A stretch of DNA of 44,893 nt, from assembly GCA_003045825.1 (NCBI GenBank), contig PZPA01000007.1, positions 1 to 44,893 of the forward strand, read 5' to 3'. Positions within the stretch are counted from its first letter, which is position 1. Every line of letters starts with the position of its first letter. The DNA is from Bacteroidota bacterium. GTDB taxonomy: Bacteria > Bacteroidota > Bacteroidia > Flavobacteriales > Schleiferiaceae. A program made the translations under genes and the position numbers. Shown here piece by piece: positions 9,980 to 18,930 of the stretch. The notes below the pieces were generated by a model that did no database searches, had not been told where the DNA came from, and saw only the letters and a list, made by a program, of their open reading frames with translations.

Positions 9980-9995
9980 TCAAATCCTTCCACTG
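9944..9995 (-). promoter_or_regulatory. SAM-II riboswitch aptamer upstream of metK
   Basis: Read on the minus strand, the leader has the SAM-II (metA motif) layout. P1 is GTGG (9993-9990) pairing with CCAC (9969-9966). Between them lie the conserved GATTTG and CTTGCAA. After P1 come GATAAA and GCTAAA (9955-9950), which form the pseudoknot side of the family consensus. The size, about 50 nt, fits this very small class. SAM-II is known mainly from alphaproteobacteria, with Bacteroidota examples. The match was recognised by eye from the conserved blocks, not by covariance search. Placement directly upstream of metK fits SAM feedback. Confidence 0.8.
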
Positions 9996-9998
9996 CCC

Positions 9999-10006
9999 CA
10001 AAAGTA
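9999..10006 (-). promoter_or_regulatory. metK: Candidate -7 promoter box for metK
   Basis: The minus strand reads TACTTTTG, matching TAnnTTTG exactly. The predicted transcript start is near 9995, 2 nt before P1 of the SAM-II aptamer, so the mRNA would begin with the riboswitch. No convincing TTG was found at -33. Confidence 0.5.
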
Positions 10007-10060
10007 GAAAAGATTTTGAGTTTCTATGCTTGAGATGCAACTTTTTCGAAAAATACGTTC

Positions 10061-10068
10061 TAATTTTA
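10061..10068 (+). promoter_or_regulatory. Weak candidate -7 box for the metH-metF operon
   Basis: TAATTTTA differs from TAnnTTTG at the last base. It would place the transcript start at about 10072, just before the SAM-I aptamer begins at 10075. No TTG was seen at -33. The position supports it more than the sequence does. Confidence 0.3.
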
Positions 10069-10074
10069 CCCCGC

Positions 10075-10164
10075 TATCAAGAAAGACTGAGGGATTGGGC
10101 CCTGTGATGTCTTGGCAACCCGGAAGCGCCGGGTGCCACCACCCACCCGAACAAGGGAATGATA
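10075..10164 (+). promoter_or_regulatory. SAM-I riboswitch (S-box) upstream of split metH
   Basis: The leader shows the SAM-I order of conserved blocks: TATCAAGA, then GAGGGATTGG, GCCC, GATG, GGCAACC, GGTGCCA, and a closing strand TGATA. P1 pairs TATCA (10075-10079) with TGATA (10160-10164). The 90-nt length is compact for the class but acceptable. The 55 nt between aptamer and start codon contain no strong hairpin with a U-tract, so control is more likely at translation than by a classical terminator. In the family, SAM binding represses methionine-cycle genes. Confidence 0.92.
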
Positions 10165-10219
10165 CGTATCGCAGACGCAGCGCCACCTCCTTTCTTCTTA
10201 GCACCTAACCTTGGAAGAG

Positions 10220-11212
10220 ATGACAATAACAAAAGCTGTACAGCAAAAGATTTTAGTTTTGGACGGTGCCATGGGTACCATGATTCAAGCCTATAAGTTT
10301 GAAGAGGAGGACTACCGTGGTGATCGGTTTGCAGACTACCCGTATTCTCTTAAGGGCAATAACGATCTTTTAGTACTCACGCAACCGAAGGCTATCGATG
10401 CCATCCATCTTGCCTATCTCGAGGCCGGTGCTGATATTCTAGAGACTAATACGTTCAATTCCAACAGCATCTCTATGGAGGATTACCACATGAGTGATCT
10501 CGTGGTAGAACTGAACAAGGCCGCTGTGGAAAGCGCCCGCCGCGCCATCGATCAGTACCGCGCAAATGGTGGGACTGAGGCGAAATATATAGCCGGCTCT
10601 GTGGGACCGACGAATAAAACAGCTTCCTTGAGCCCAGATGTGAATAATCCAGGATTTAGAGCGGTGTCTTTTGATGATTTACGCGAGTGTTATTTCGAGC
10701 AATGTGAAGCGCTCGTTGAGGCGGGAGTGGATGCTTTATTGATTGAGACGGTATTCGATACGTTGAATGCGAAGGCCGCCCTATTTGCTGCGCAAGATGC
10801 AATAGAGGCTTCTGGCCGTGAGGTCGCGATCATGCTCAGCGGCACCATTACGGATGCTTCGGGACGCACCCTAAGCGGCCAGACCACGGAGGCCTTTCTA
10901 ATCTCTGTGGGGCATGCACCTTTATTGAGTATAGGATTGAATTGTGCCTTGGGTGCGAAACAATTGATGCCGTACCTACAGACCTTAGATGCTAAAGCGC
11001 CTTTTGCAGTCAGCGCACACCCCAACGCAGGATTACCCAACGCTTTTGGCGAATACGACGAGACTGCGGATCAAATGGCGGCTCAGATTAAGGACTATTT
11101 AGAATTGAACCTCGTTAATATTATCGGCGGTTGTTGCGGGACTTCTCCTGCGCACATTGCGGCCATTGCTGAATTGGCAAAAAACTACAATCCCCGTACC
11201 TATGTCGCATAA
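10220..11212 (+). CDS. metH: Methionine synthase, homocysteine-binding subunit (N-terminal half of split MetH)
   Basis: This 330-residue protein is the homocysteine S-methyltransferase barrel that forms the N-terminal module of cobalamin-dependent MetH. It starts with the family motif [12 protein letters not shown]. The zinc and homocysteine ligands are visible as C242 (GLNCALGAK) and C305/C306 ([12 protein letters not shown]). It activates homocysteine and must work with the next gene product, which holds folate, cobalamin and reactivation modules. The ATG at 10220 is preferred over a TTG at 10211. The stop overlaps the next start by 11 bp, so the two halves are translated together. The gene is controlled by the SAM-I leader. 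Confidence 0.95.
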   Translation: MTITKAVQQKILVLDGAMGTMIQAYKFEEEDYRGDRFADYPYSLKGNNDLLVLTQPKAIDAIHLAYLEAGADILETNTFNSNSISMEDYHMSDLVVELNKAAVESARRAIDQYRANGGTEAKYIAGSVGPTNKTASLSPDVNNPGFRAVSFDDLRECYFEQCEALVEAGVDALLIETVFDTLNAKAALFAAQDAIEASGREVAIMLSGTITDASGRTLSGQTTEAFLISVGHAPLLSIGLNCALGAKQLMPYLQTLDAKAPFAVSAHPNAGLPNAFGEYDETADQMAAQIKDYLELNLVNIIGGCCGTSPAHIAAIAELAKNYNPRTYVA

Positions 11213-13859
11213 TCTTCCAAATCGACCTATGCGTCTTTCGGGTTTAGAGCCCTTAGTCATTACGCCTGATACCAATTTTGTAAACGTAGGCGAACGCACT
11301 AATGTTACGGGTTCTAAAAAATTCTTGCGCCTAATTAAAGAGCGCAATTTCGACGAAGCATTAGATGTTGCACGCGACCAGGTAGAGGGCGGTGCGCAAA
11401 TCATTGATATCAATATGGACGAAGGAATGATCGATGGGGTAGAAGCCATGACGACATTCTTGAACCTTATCGCTGCAGAGCCTGATATAGCTCGAGTGCC
11501 CATCATGATTGATAGTTCTAAATGGGAAATCATAGAAGCGGGCTTAAAATGTGTACAGGGCAAATGCGTGGTGAATTCCATTTCGCTGAAAGGCGGCGAA
11601 GAAGAATTTATTGCGCAAGCGCGTACCATTAAGCGCTACGGTGCTGCAGTCATTATTATGGCCTTTGATGAAGACGGTCAGGCGGATTCGTACGAGCGTC
11701 GTATTGAGATTTGTGAACGGTCCTACCGAATCTTAAGGGAACAATTAAATTTCCCACCAGAAGATATCGTCTTTGATCCCAATATTTTCCCAGTAGCTAC
11801 AGGGATGGAGGAACACCGGAAAAATGCACTCGATTTCTTCCGTGCCACAAGGTGGATCAAAGAAAACCTGCCTTACGCAAAGGTGAGTGGCGGCGTTTCG
11901 AATGTGAGCTTTTCTTTTAGAGGGAATAACACCGTACGTGAGGCGATGCATGCATCATTCTTGTACCACGCTATTCAACACGGTATGGACATGGGCATTG
12001 TGAATCCGACCATGTTAGAAGTGTATGCAGAGGTCGACAAGGAACTCATGGAGCATATTGAAGATGTGTTACTGGATCGAAGGGACGACGCGACAGAACG
12101 CTTGTTAGAGTTCTCCCAAACGGTTGAAGGTACCGTAAAAGATGAAGCTAAAGTATTGGAATGGCGCAATGCGTCGGTTGCAAAACGACTGGAGCACGCA
12201 CTGATAAAAGGAATTACAGAATTCATCGATGAAGATGTTGAAGAGGCCCGTCAATCTTTTGCGAAGCCACTGCACGTGATTGAAGGGCCACTCATGGATG
12301 GAATGAACGTGGTTGGTGACCTTTTCGGAGCGGGGAAAATGTTCCTACCGCAAGTGGTGAAAAGTGCTCGCGTCATGAAGAAGGCGGTGGCTTATTTGAT
12401 GCCTTATTTAGAGGCAGAAAAAGAAGTAGGCACCTCCTCGAGTGCAGGAAAAGTTTTGCTTGCTACGGTAAAAGGGGATGTGCACGATATTGGGAAAAAC
12501 ATTGTAGGTGTTGTCATGGCATGCAACAACTTTGAAATCATAGATCTTGGAGTGATGGTGCCACCGGAGAAAATCTTGCAAGCGGCGCAAGAGCATCAGG
12601 TGGATATCATTGGTTTGAGCGGGTTAATAACGCCGTCTCTGGATGAAATGATTCACATCGCAAAAGAAATGAAGCGTTTGGGTATGACGCAGCCCTTATT
12701 GATTGGGGGTGCTACGACCTCACGAGCACACACCGCGGTAAAGATTGATCCGGAATTTGACGGCCCTGTATTACACGTTGTTGATGCCAGCAGGGCAGTA
12801 GGCGTTTGTTCCAAACTGTTGAGTGAGCAGGGTGCATTGTACGCACAAACGGAAAAAGAGGGCTTGGCGAAGGTTCGTGAAGGCTATGCGAAACACCGCG
12901 AGAAAAAGGCATTAGTCCCGCTGATGTATGCGCAGGCGAATAAACCGAAACTCGTATTTGATTCATCTACAGTGCCAACGCCAAAATTCATTGGAACAAA
13001 GCATGTTTTGAACGTTCCAATAGGAGAGGTTGTCCCGTTTATCGATTGGACTCCGTTTTTCCAAACGTGGCAGCTTTTTGGCAAATTCCCCCGAATACTC
13101 GAAGATGCCGTTGTAGGGGAGCAGGCAAAAAGTGTGTATGCCGATGCCCAAAAAATGTTGCGTACGCTGCAAAAGGAGCAATGGTTGACCCTAAATGCAG
13201 CGTATGGTATTTTCCCTGCGCAGAGTCGAGGTGAAGAAATTTTATTAGGCGAAAAAGGCAAATTGGGAAGTTTTTACACCCTCCGACAAACGGGAGAGAA
13301 ATCCAAATTTCAGGCGCTCTCAGATTTTATTGCGCCAGAAGGTACCGTTCAGGATTATGTCGGTGGATTTGCCGTGACCGCAGGACTTGATATTGAGAGG
13401 ACCTTAGCGAAATTTGATGCCGCACTGGACGATTACAGCAGCCTTATGTTAAAGGCACTGGCCGATCGATTGGCCGAAGGTTTGGCAGAATATGTGCATT
13501 TGAAAATTCGTCGTGAGATATGGGGGTATGCTCCTGAAGAGCAGTTGACGAATGAGCAGCTCATTGCTGAGAAATACCGCGGCATTCGTCCAGCACCGGG
13601 CTATCCTGCTTGTCCAGATCACCTCGATAAATCGACGTTATTTGACCTACTGGACGCACCGGCTATTGGTATGTCGTTAACTGAAAGTTTAGCGATGTAT
13701 CCTGCCTCAAGCGTGAGTGGGTATTATTTTGCCCATCCGGATTCAAAATATTTCGCCGTCGGAAAATTGGCCAAAGATCAGATAGAATCGTATGCCGCCC
13801 TTCGTGGCATTGATGTAGCGACCGTAGAAAAGTGGTTGGCTCCTAACCTTAACTATTAA
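11202..13859 (+). CDS. metH: Methionine synthase, folate/cobalamin/activation subunit (C-terminal part of split MetH)
   Basis: This 885-residue protein carries the remaining MetH modules: a pterin-binding barrel (about 25-280; [11 protein letters not shown] and [11 protein letters not shown]), the cobalamin cap and B12 domain, and the AdoMet reactivation domain (about 560-885) with [12 protein letters not shown] from residue 796. In the B12 domain GDVHDIGKN gives the DxHxxG motif at 426-431, with H428 as the lower axial cobalt ligand. It moves the methyl group from methyl-tetrahydrofolate through cobalamin to homocysteine held by the upstream subunit. The start at ATG 11202 fits the 11-bp overlap better than the GTG-like start at 11157. 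The next gene, metF, makes its folate substrate. Confidence 0.96.
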   Translation: MSHNLPNRPMRLSGLEPLVITPDTNFVNVGERTNVTGSKKFLRLIKERNFDEALDVARDQVEGGAQIIDINMDEGMIDGVEAMTTFLNLIAAEPDIARVPIMIDSSKWEIIEAGLKCVQGKCVVNSISLKGGEEEFIAQARTIKRYGAAVIIMAFDEDGQADSYERRIEICERSYRILREQLNFPPEDIVFDPNIFPVATGMEEHRKNALDFFRATRWIKENLPYAKVSGGVSNVSFSFRGNNTVREAMHASFLYHAIQHGMDMGIVNPTMLEVYAEVDKELMEHIEDVLLDRRDDATERLLEFSQTVEGTVKDEAKVLEWRNASVAKRLEHALIKGITEFIDEDVEEARQSFAKPLHVIEGPLMDGMNVVGDLFGAGKMFLPQVVKSARVMKKAVAYLMPYLEAEKEVGTSSSAGKVLLATVKGDVHDIGKNIVGVVMACNNFEIIDLGVMVPPEKILQAAQEHQVDIIGLSGLITPSLDEMIHIAKEMKRLGMTQPLLIGGATTSRAHTAVKIDPEFDGPVLHVVDASRAVGVCSKLLSEQGALYAQTEKEGLAKVREGYAKHREKKALVPLMYAQANKPKLVFDSSTVPTPKFIGTKHVLNVPIGEVVPFIDWTPFFQTWQLFGKFPRILEDAVVGEQAKSVYADAQKMLRTLQKEQWLTLNAAYGIFPAQSRGEEILLGEKGKLGSFYTLRQTGEKSKFQALSDFIAPEGTVQDYVGGFAVTAGLDIERTLAKFDAALDDYSSLMLKALADRLAEGLAEYVHLKIRREIWGYAPEEQLTNEQLIAEKYRGIRPAPGYPACPDHLDKSTLFDLLDAPAIGMSLTESLAMYPASSVSGYYFAHPDSKYFAVGKLAKDQIESYAALRGIDVATVEKWLAPNLNY

Positions 13860-13862
13860 GCA

Positions 13863-14816
13863 ATGAAGATTACCGATTTACTACAAGAAGTCAAGGAGTG
13901 CCAATTCACGTTCGAAATTCTTCCGCCGCTTAAAGGGCAGAAGGCAATGGAGATCTTTGATAATTTGGACCCTTTGATGGAGTTCAAGCCACCGTTCATT
14001 GATGTGACCTACCACCGCGAGGAGACCATTTATAAGCGTTTAGACAACGGATTACTCCAAGAAAAAGTAGTTCGTAAGCGACCAGGTACTGTTGGGATTT
14101 GTGCCGCGATTATGAACCGCTATGATACTGAAACCGTACCGCACGTTCTTTGTGGCGGATTTTCGCGAGAGGAAACAGAAAATTTACTGATTGATTTGAA
14201 TTTCCTGGGTATTGAAAATGTTGTGGCATTACGCGGCGATCAGGCTAAGCACGAGAGTTACTTTACTCCGCACAAAGAAGGAAATGCTTTTGCTATTGAT
14301 TTGGTGCACCAAATAAAGGATTTGAATCAGGGCAAATACCTCGACGAGGAATTGCAAAATACAACCGCAACGAACTTTTGTATTGGCGTCGCTGGATACC
14401 CAGAGAAGCATTTTGAAGCGCCGTCTTTGAATCTCGATATTGAGTACTTAAAGGCAAAAGTTGAGGCAGGGGCCGATTATATCGTTACCCAGCTCTTCTT
14501 TGACAACAGTAAATATTTTGCTTTTGTAGAAAAATGCCGTGCCGCTGGTATTACGGTGCCTATCATCCCAGGTCTAAAGCCGTTATCTACAAAGCGTCAA
14601 TTGAGCATTTTGCCCCAGATCTTTCACGTGGATATTCCTGATGATTTGGCTATCCAAGCCATTAAATGCAAGGACAATACACAGGTTAGGCAATTGGGTA
14701 TTGATTGGTGTATACAGCAGAGTAAGGAACTTAGAGACGCTGGGGTACCGGTGCTGCATTACTACAGCATGGGCAAGAGTCAAAACATTTACGAGATCGC
14801 TAGCGCTATTTTTTAG
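13863..14816 (+). CDS. metF: Methylenetetrahydrofolate reductase
   Basis: MetF reduces 5,10-methylene-tetrahydrofolate to 5-methyl-tetrahydrofolate with FAD (EC 1.5.1.20), the methyl donor for MetH. At 317 residues it has the usual bacterial length and reads through a TIM barrel: FTFEILPPLKG near the start (catalytic glutamate), FIDVTYHREE, ALRGDQ, GVAGYPEKH and GADYIVTQLFFDN. It begins 3 bp after the metH stop, so the three genes form one SAM-I-controlled operon. Its stop overlaps the stop of the convergent downstream gene by 4 bp. Confidence 0.98.
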   Translation: MKITDLLQEVKECQFTFEILPPLKGQKAMEIFDNLDPLMEFKPPFIDVTYHREETIYKRLDNGLLQEKVVRKRPGTVGICAAIMNRYDTETVPHVLCGGFSREETENLLIDLNFLGIENVVALRGDQAKHESYFTPHKEGNAFAIDLVHQIKDLNQGKYLDEELQNTTATNFCIGVAGYPEKHFEAPSLNLDIEYLKAKVEAGADYIVTQLFFDNSKYFAFVEKCRAAGITVPIIPGLKPLSTKRQLSILPQIFHVDIPDDLAIQAIKCKDNTQVRQLGIDWCIQQSKELRDAGVPVLHYYSMGKSQNIYEIASAIF

Positions 14817-15286
14817 AGGTAGCGTTTCGCCCAACTTTCACCCAAAGGAATCATTCCGTTTCCACTGTCATGTAGGGTAGTGGCCAAGGTATGCATGACT
14901 GGCGTTTCTGCCGTGATACTGCCCGCTGATATGGCTTCTTTAAGCGCAGCAGGGGTAAAGGCTTTTAAGCCCGCATTATCCGTTGTGAATACCAACATTC
15001 GATTGAAAAAGTCCACGCCAAATTCTTGTCCAAATTCCATCAACAGGTGTACGCTTTTATCGATGCTACACCCTGTTGCCTGTTGTTGACGTTCATCTAC
15101 GGCTATGATGAGACATTGGTTGCCTATGATTCTGTAGGCGGCTGCGAGTTGCGCTCCGTGTGCTTTCCATTGCCCCACGAAATCATTCATTAATGTTTTA
15201 AGCACCTGTGCTTGCTGATCCGTTAAAGGCGCAGCGAGACCGTAAAACCACATGCGCGATTCTGGATGCATAGATTGCATACTCAT
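14813..15286 (-). CDS. Conserved Bacteroidota protein, function unknown
   Basis: This 157-residue protein belongs to a family found next to Fe-S protein genes in flavobacteria, often labelled ABC transporter ATPase. That label is not supported here: there is no Walker A, signature or Walker B motif. Visible landmarks are RMWFYGL near the start, the hydrophobic strand CLIIAVDE, GCSIDKSVHLL, GVDFFNRMLVF and a C-terminal ESWAKRYL. It is a soluble, probably cytoplasmic alpha/beta protein with no signal peptide. It is the last gene of a six-gene operon, 1 bp after the Fe-S protein gene. An alternative start is the ATG at 15280. No function is proposed. Confidence 0.8.
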   Translation of the reverse strand: MSMQSMHPESRMWFYGLAAPLTDQQAQVLKTLMNDFVGQWKAHGAQLAAAYRIIGNQCLIIAVDERQQQATGCSIDKSVHLLMEFGQEFGVDFFNRMLVFTTDNAGLKAFTPAALKEAISAGSITAETPVMHTLATTLHDSGNGMIPLGESWAKRYL

Positions 15287-15287
15287 A

Positions 15288-16076
15288 CTAAAGGTCTTCT
15301 GCTAATGCGATCATCTCTGCCAAATCCAACACTTGAACTTGCGCTTCTTTTTCGCGATTTTTCACGCCGTCTGTCAGCATAGTGTTGCAGAAAGGACAAC
15401 CCGCTACGACAATCTCAGCGCCTGTTTCCATCGCTTCGTCCGCGCGGACGTGGTTAATTTCCGCTGTACCTTTTTCAGCATCTTTAAACATCTGAGCGCC
15501 TCCGGCGCCGCAGCATAGACCATTTTTTTTGCAACGACGCATTTCTTTCAGTGAGACATCGAGCTTCTCCAGAAGTGCGCGCGGCGCCTCGTATTCGTCG
15601 TTTGCACGTCCTAGGTAACACGGATCGTGAAAAGTGATTTTCTTCCCCTTGAAACTACCGCCTTCAATCTTGAGACGGCCTTCATTGAGTAGGCGGTTTA
15701 AGAATTGGCTGTGGTGCTCTACGTGGTAATTACCGCCCAATTCAGGGTATTCGTTTTTTAAGGTGTTGAAGCAATGCGGGCACGTGGTTACAATATGCTT
15801 GACTTCATAGCCATTTAGAACCTGTATGTTCATCATGGCTTGCATCTGAAAAAGAAACTCATTACCTGCTCTTTTGGCTGGATCCCCGGTACAACCTTCC
15901 TCAGTTCCCAAAACGGCAAAGCTGATGCCCGTGTGGTGCAAAATTTTTGCCATTGCTTTGGTGATCTTTTTTGCACGATCGTCAAAGCTACCGGCACAAC
16001 CGACCCAAAACAAGACTTCAGGAGCCTTGCCTTCGGCAGTCATTTGTGCTAATGTGGGAACTTGGAATGTAGTCAT
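15288..16076 (-). CDS. CCG-domain Fe-S oxidoreductase (heterodisulfide reductase subunit B-like)
   Basis: This 262-residue protein contains two cysteine-rich CCG domains, as in HdrB, GlpC and LutA. The first has GCTGDPAKR and TCPHCFNTLKNEYPELGG; the second has HDPCYLGR, LCCGAGGAQMF and AGCPFCNTMLTD. In the family these bind Fe-S clusters and catalyse two-electron redox chemistry on disulfides or hydroxy-acids. The partner is almost certainly the membrane-bound ferredoxin-like protein two genes upstream in the same operon, giving a quinone-linked HdrB/HdrC-like pair. The substrate is unknown. It starts 2 bp after the stop of the HAD protein gene. Confidence 0.88.
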   Translation of the reverse strand: MTTFQVPTLAQMTAEGKAPEVLFWVGCAGSFDDRAKKITKAMAKILHHTGISFAVLGTEEGCTGDPAKRAGNEFLFQMQAMMNIQVLNGYEVKHIVTTCPHCFNTLKNEYPELGGNYHVEHHSQFLNRLLNEGRLKIEGGSFKGKKITFHDPCYLGRANDEYEAPRALLEKLDVSLKEMRRCKKNGLCCGAGGAQMFKDAEKGTAEINHVRADEAMETGAEIVVAGCPFCNTMLTDGVKNREKEAQVQVLDLAEMIALAEDL

Positions 16077-16078
16077 AG

Positions 16079-16522
16079 TTAGTCTTCGAAAACTTGAATT
16101 GTACTCTCTTTCTCAACGAGTTCAGTGAATTTACCTGTATAACGGGTCGCACGAACGATGTGGTTGTCTACCCAATGGTAGTTCCCCCCGCGTGGTTTGC
16201 CCATGAGCAAGCCGTGCCAATTAAAACCGTTTTCTTTCAGCCATTTTTCAGTAACCTCGCGGTGGTCTTCAGTACGAGAGGTAAAGAAGGTAATTACATG
16301 TCCTTCGTCGAACCATTTGTTTAAGGTGTCCAAAGCATCTGGGTAGACATTCGCCGTAGCCATACGTTCTGGTTCCTCATTCGGGATATCGTCACAGACA
16401 GTGCCATCAATGTCTATGAGGTAATTCTTCACATCTGACGGAAGCATTGGGCTGATGAGTTGACCATCTTCGGAGGCTTCTTTTAATAATTTATCGATGT
16501 GTGCATTTGCGCTTTTTTCCAT
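16079..16522 (-). CDS. HAD-superfamily phosphatase-like protein
   Basis: This 147-residue protein, counted from the ATG at 16522, has the HAD nucleophile motif LIDIDGTVCDD with D37 and D39. Motif II is FFTSRTEDH. Lysine and the acidic metal-binding segment appear in GKPRGGNYHWVDNH. It should be a small cytoplasmic phosphatase without a large cap domain. Related proteins are sometimes annotated as phosphoheptose isomerase, which the motifs do not support. The frame is open to 16624, but that extension overlaps the upstream Fe-S protein gene and reads as low-complexity sequence, so the shorter start is chosen. It sits between two Fe-S genes, an order I recognise from other flavobacteria. The substrate is unknown. 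Confidence 0.82.
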   Translation of the reverse strand: MEKSANAHIDKLLKEASEDGQLISPMLPSDVKNYLIDIDGTVCDDIPNEEPERMATANVYPDALDTLNKWFDEGHVITFFTSRTEDHREVTEKWLKENGFNWHGLLMGKPRGGNYHWVDNHIVRATRYTGKFTELVEKESTIQVFED

Positions 16523-16578
16523 GTGTGTTTTTTGACGCGTTTGTAGAATTACTGTTTGTATGTTGGGTGTTGGGTTGC

Positions 16579-17883
16579 TTATTCGTTGATCCAGTTCGCA
16601 CGGTCCATCTGGTTGAAGGGCCAAGGCGCACCATTGTTCTCCACGTTGGTCATCATAGCATTCAGTGCGCCGGGTGCGCTACTCTCTTCCATGGTCGCAA
16701 AATTGCGGAGTTTCATAATGATATTTAAAGGATCGATATCTACTGGGCAAGCTTGAACACAGGCGTTACAGCTGGTACAGGCCCACAATTCTTCATTGGT
16801 AATGTAGTCGCCTAATAAACTCTTACCATCGTCTAAAAAAGAGCCATTGGTAGCGATGTTTTGGCCAATCTCTTCGATGCGGTCGCGCGTGTCCATCATG
16901 ATTTTGCGCGGCGATAATTTTTTACCGGTGAGGTTGGCAGGGCATTCACTTGTGCAGCGACCGCACTCCGTACAGGTATAGGCATTGAGTAAGTTCGCCC
17001 AGCTAAGATCATTAGCGTCTTTTGCACCAAAGCGCTCAATAGGAGCATCAGCATCCGGCGCTGGCGCTGCAAAAGGATCGGCTGAAGGATCCATCATCAA
17101 TGCAACTTCCTTAGTTACCGCTGCATTGTTTTCAAAACGGCCTTTGGCTTCGAGGTTGGCATAATAGGTATTTGGGAAGGCGAGAATAATGTGAAAATGC
17201 TTTGAATACGGAAGGTAGTTTAAGAACGCAAAGATGCCGAGGATATGGACCCACCAGAAAAGCCGCTCACCAAAATGCAGTCCCCATTCACTCGCACCGC
17301 TCCAAAGTGGCGCAATGTATTGACTGATGAGGAAGCTGTGGTGCGCATCGGCAAAATTGGCCTCTAATGCATTCATGTTCAGGAAAGCAAACATGAGGAC
17401 CAGTTCGATGTATAAGATGTTGTTCGCATCCGTAAAAGCCCATCCTTTCATTTCAGGTTTGTGGAAACGGTCCAATTTACTCACGTTTCTGCGCCACCAA
17501 AAAATGAGGACCGCGACGACGGTAAGCACGGCCAAAACTTCGAATGCACTTATGATCGGTACATAGGCGCTGCCTAAGAAGGGAGCAAAGACGCGGTGGG
17601 TTCCGAAAATTCCATCAACGATAATTTCTAAAACTTCAATATTAATGATAAGGAAACTCACATAGACGATAAAATGGAGCACACCTGCGACTGGGCGCGC
17701 TTGCATTTTTGATTGACCAAAGGCTACTCGAAGCATGTTTTGTAGCCGATCGCTTGGCCGATCGCTACGATCGGTATCCTTTCCTAAACCAATGTTTTTA
17801 CGTATTCGTCCCACCTTCTTAGCGAATACTACGATGGCGGTGGCCAGCGCGGCAATGAATAGGATGTTGGGCAAATACGTCAT
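16579..17883 (-). CDS. Membrane-bound 4Fe-4S protein (NarI-like membrane domain plus HdrC-like ferredoxin domain)
   Basis: This 434-residue protein has several transmembrane helices in its first ~240 residues (for example ILFIAALATAIVVFA, VLHFIVYVSFLIINI, VLAVLTVVAVLIFWW). A soluble part follows with two 4Fe-4S motifs, CTECGRCTSECP and CTSCNACVQACPVD. Histidines in the membrane part could bind haem, as in nitrate reductase gamma-like domains, but that is inferred. The protein probably links the quinone pool to the CCG-type partner encoded downstream. A GTG at 17889 overlaps the upstream stop. The ATG at 17883 is preferred because it directly precedes TYLPNILFIAAL. Confidence 0.88.
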   Translation of the reverse strand: MTYLPNILFIAALATAIVVFAKKVGRIRKNIGLGKDTDRSDRPSDRLQNMLRVAFGQSKMQARPVAGVLHFIVYVSFLIINIEVLEIIVDGIFGTHRVFAPFLGSAYVPIISAFEVLAVLTVVAVLIFWWRRNVSKLDRFHKPEMKGWAFTDANNILYIELVLMFAFLNMNALEANFADAHHSFLISQYIAPLWSGASEWGLHFGERLFWWVHILGIFAFLNYLPYSKHFHIILAFPNTYYANLEAKGRFENNAAVTKEVALMMDPSADPFAAPAPDADAPIERFGAKDANDLSWANLLNAYTCTECGRCTSECPANLTGKKLSPRKIMMDTRDRIEEIGQNIATNGSFLDDGKSLLGDYITNEELWACTSCNACVQACPVDIDPLNIIMKLRNFATMEESSAPGALNAMMTNVENNGAPWPFNQMDRANWINE

Positions 17884-17885
17884 GA

Positions 17886-18902
17886 TCACTTCCCTGGATT
17901 GCTTTCTTCCATAGCCTCTTCGATGGCTTGGATTTCTTCCTCAGTATAGCGCGTTCTGCTCCCGAACATGCTTACGTGAAGGTATTTGTTCGGATTGTAT
18001 TTAATGTCTAATAAGAGACGGTTCAAATTTTCCGTCGCTTTTTTCATGTTTGCGTAGACCTCTTCATCGTAAATTAACTTTGATGCCGCGCCTTCACCTG
18101 TTTCCAATTCCGCCATCAAACGGTCAAAGCGTGCAGTGATGCTTTCCATATTATTAATGGTCTCCGTGAGCTTCGCACTGGCTAGACTGTCTGATATCGC
18201 TTCAAGGTTGGTGATTGTGCTGCTGATATCTTTACTCTTCGCAGCCAATTCTTCACTGAGCGTTCTGAAATTCTCGCTCATCGCGTCAAAGTTCCCTTTA
18301 TTATCACCTAGATACTCACTGACTTCCGCCGCGCTTGCCTCAACGCTTGCAAAGGTTTTGGTTAAACTTTCAAAGGTCGATTTGAAATTTTGAGAAGTGC
18401 GTTCGTCTAAAAATCCTGAAGCGAGACCAATAACCGTATCTAGTGTGCCGAGCAATTCTTCAGTGCGTGCTTTGATGGGCGCAAGCTGCATGTTTACTTC
18501 TTCCGTTAAATCGCGCTCAGTGGCACTTACTAGGGTATCGCCGCTCAACGAGAGTGGTGCTCCTTTGTTTACCGATAAAGAGATGCTTTTCTCGCCCATG
18601 ATACTGGCGGAATAGATTTTTGCAACGGTTCCTTTTGTGATGGGAAAGTCGTTGCCCACATTAAGGGTCACAATAAGCCGACCTGAAGCATCAGGAAGGA
18701 AAGAAATATCGCTGACCTGACCTACCTGAAAGCCGTTGATGGTGATGGGGCGCGTCGCAAGCAGTCCTTCTGTGTTATCGTAAACGACATAGTATTTGTT
18801 CTCTGTGCTAAATACATCCTTGCCCTTGAGGTAATTTACCCCCCAATACAATAGGAAAACACCTAGAACTATGGCCAAGCCAATTTTAAATTCTGTTTTC
18901 AA
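17886..18902 (-). CDS. MlaD/Mce-family lipid transport protein
   Basis: This 338-residue protein has a single N-terminal transmembrane anchor (IGLAIVLGVFLLYWGVNYL, about residues 7-25), an MCE domain (about 37-115, with ITINGFQVGQVSDISFL and SIMGEKSISL) and a long alpha-helical, probably coiled-coil tail (about 140-300). It should sit in the inner membrane facing the periplasm and take part in lipid movement across the envelope, like MlaD. The permease and ATPase partners (MlaE, MlaF) are not in this window. It lies 28 bp after the amidase gene and 2 bp before the Fe-S protein gene, inside one operon. Confidence 0.92.
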   Translation of the reverse strand: MKTEFKIGLAIVLGVFLLYWGVNYLKGKDVFSTENKYYVVYDNTEGLLATRPITINGFQVGQVSDISFLPDASGRLIVTLNVGNDFPITKGTVAKIYSASIMGEKSISLSVNKGAPLSLSGDTLVSATERDLTEEVNMQLAPIKARTEELLGTLDTVIGLASGFLDERTSQNFKSTFESLTKTFASVEASAAEVSEYLGDNKGNFDAMSENFRTLSEELAAKSKDISSTITNLEAISDSLASAKLTETINNMESITARFDRLMAELETGEGAASKLIYDEEVYANMKKATENLNRLLLDIKYNPNKYLHVSMFGSRTRYTEEEIQAIEEAMEESNPGK

Positions 18903-18930
18903 AGTCGTTTCGTTTAGATGCTAAAATACA

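Noticed and set aside
9980-10208. Two short open frames over the metK-metH gap
   Set aside because: They cover the SAM-I and SAM-II aptamers and promoter boxes; neither has a recognisable protein pattern.
11099-11629. A 176-codon minus-strand frame across the metH junction
   Set aside because: It is a shadow of the two metH reading frames; no family pattern.
16079-16522. Naming this gene phosphoheptose isomerase
   Set aside because: The DxDGT and related HAD motifs are clear and there is no SIS domain.
16523-16624. N-terminal extension of the HAD protein
   Set aside because: It overlaps the upstream Fe-S protein gene and does not read like a domain; the ATG at 16522 fits the spacing.
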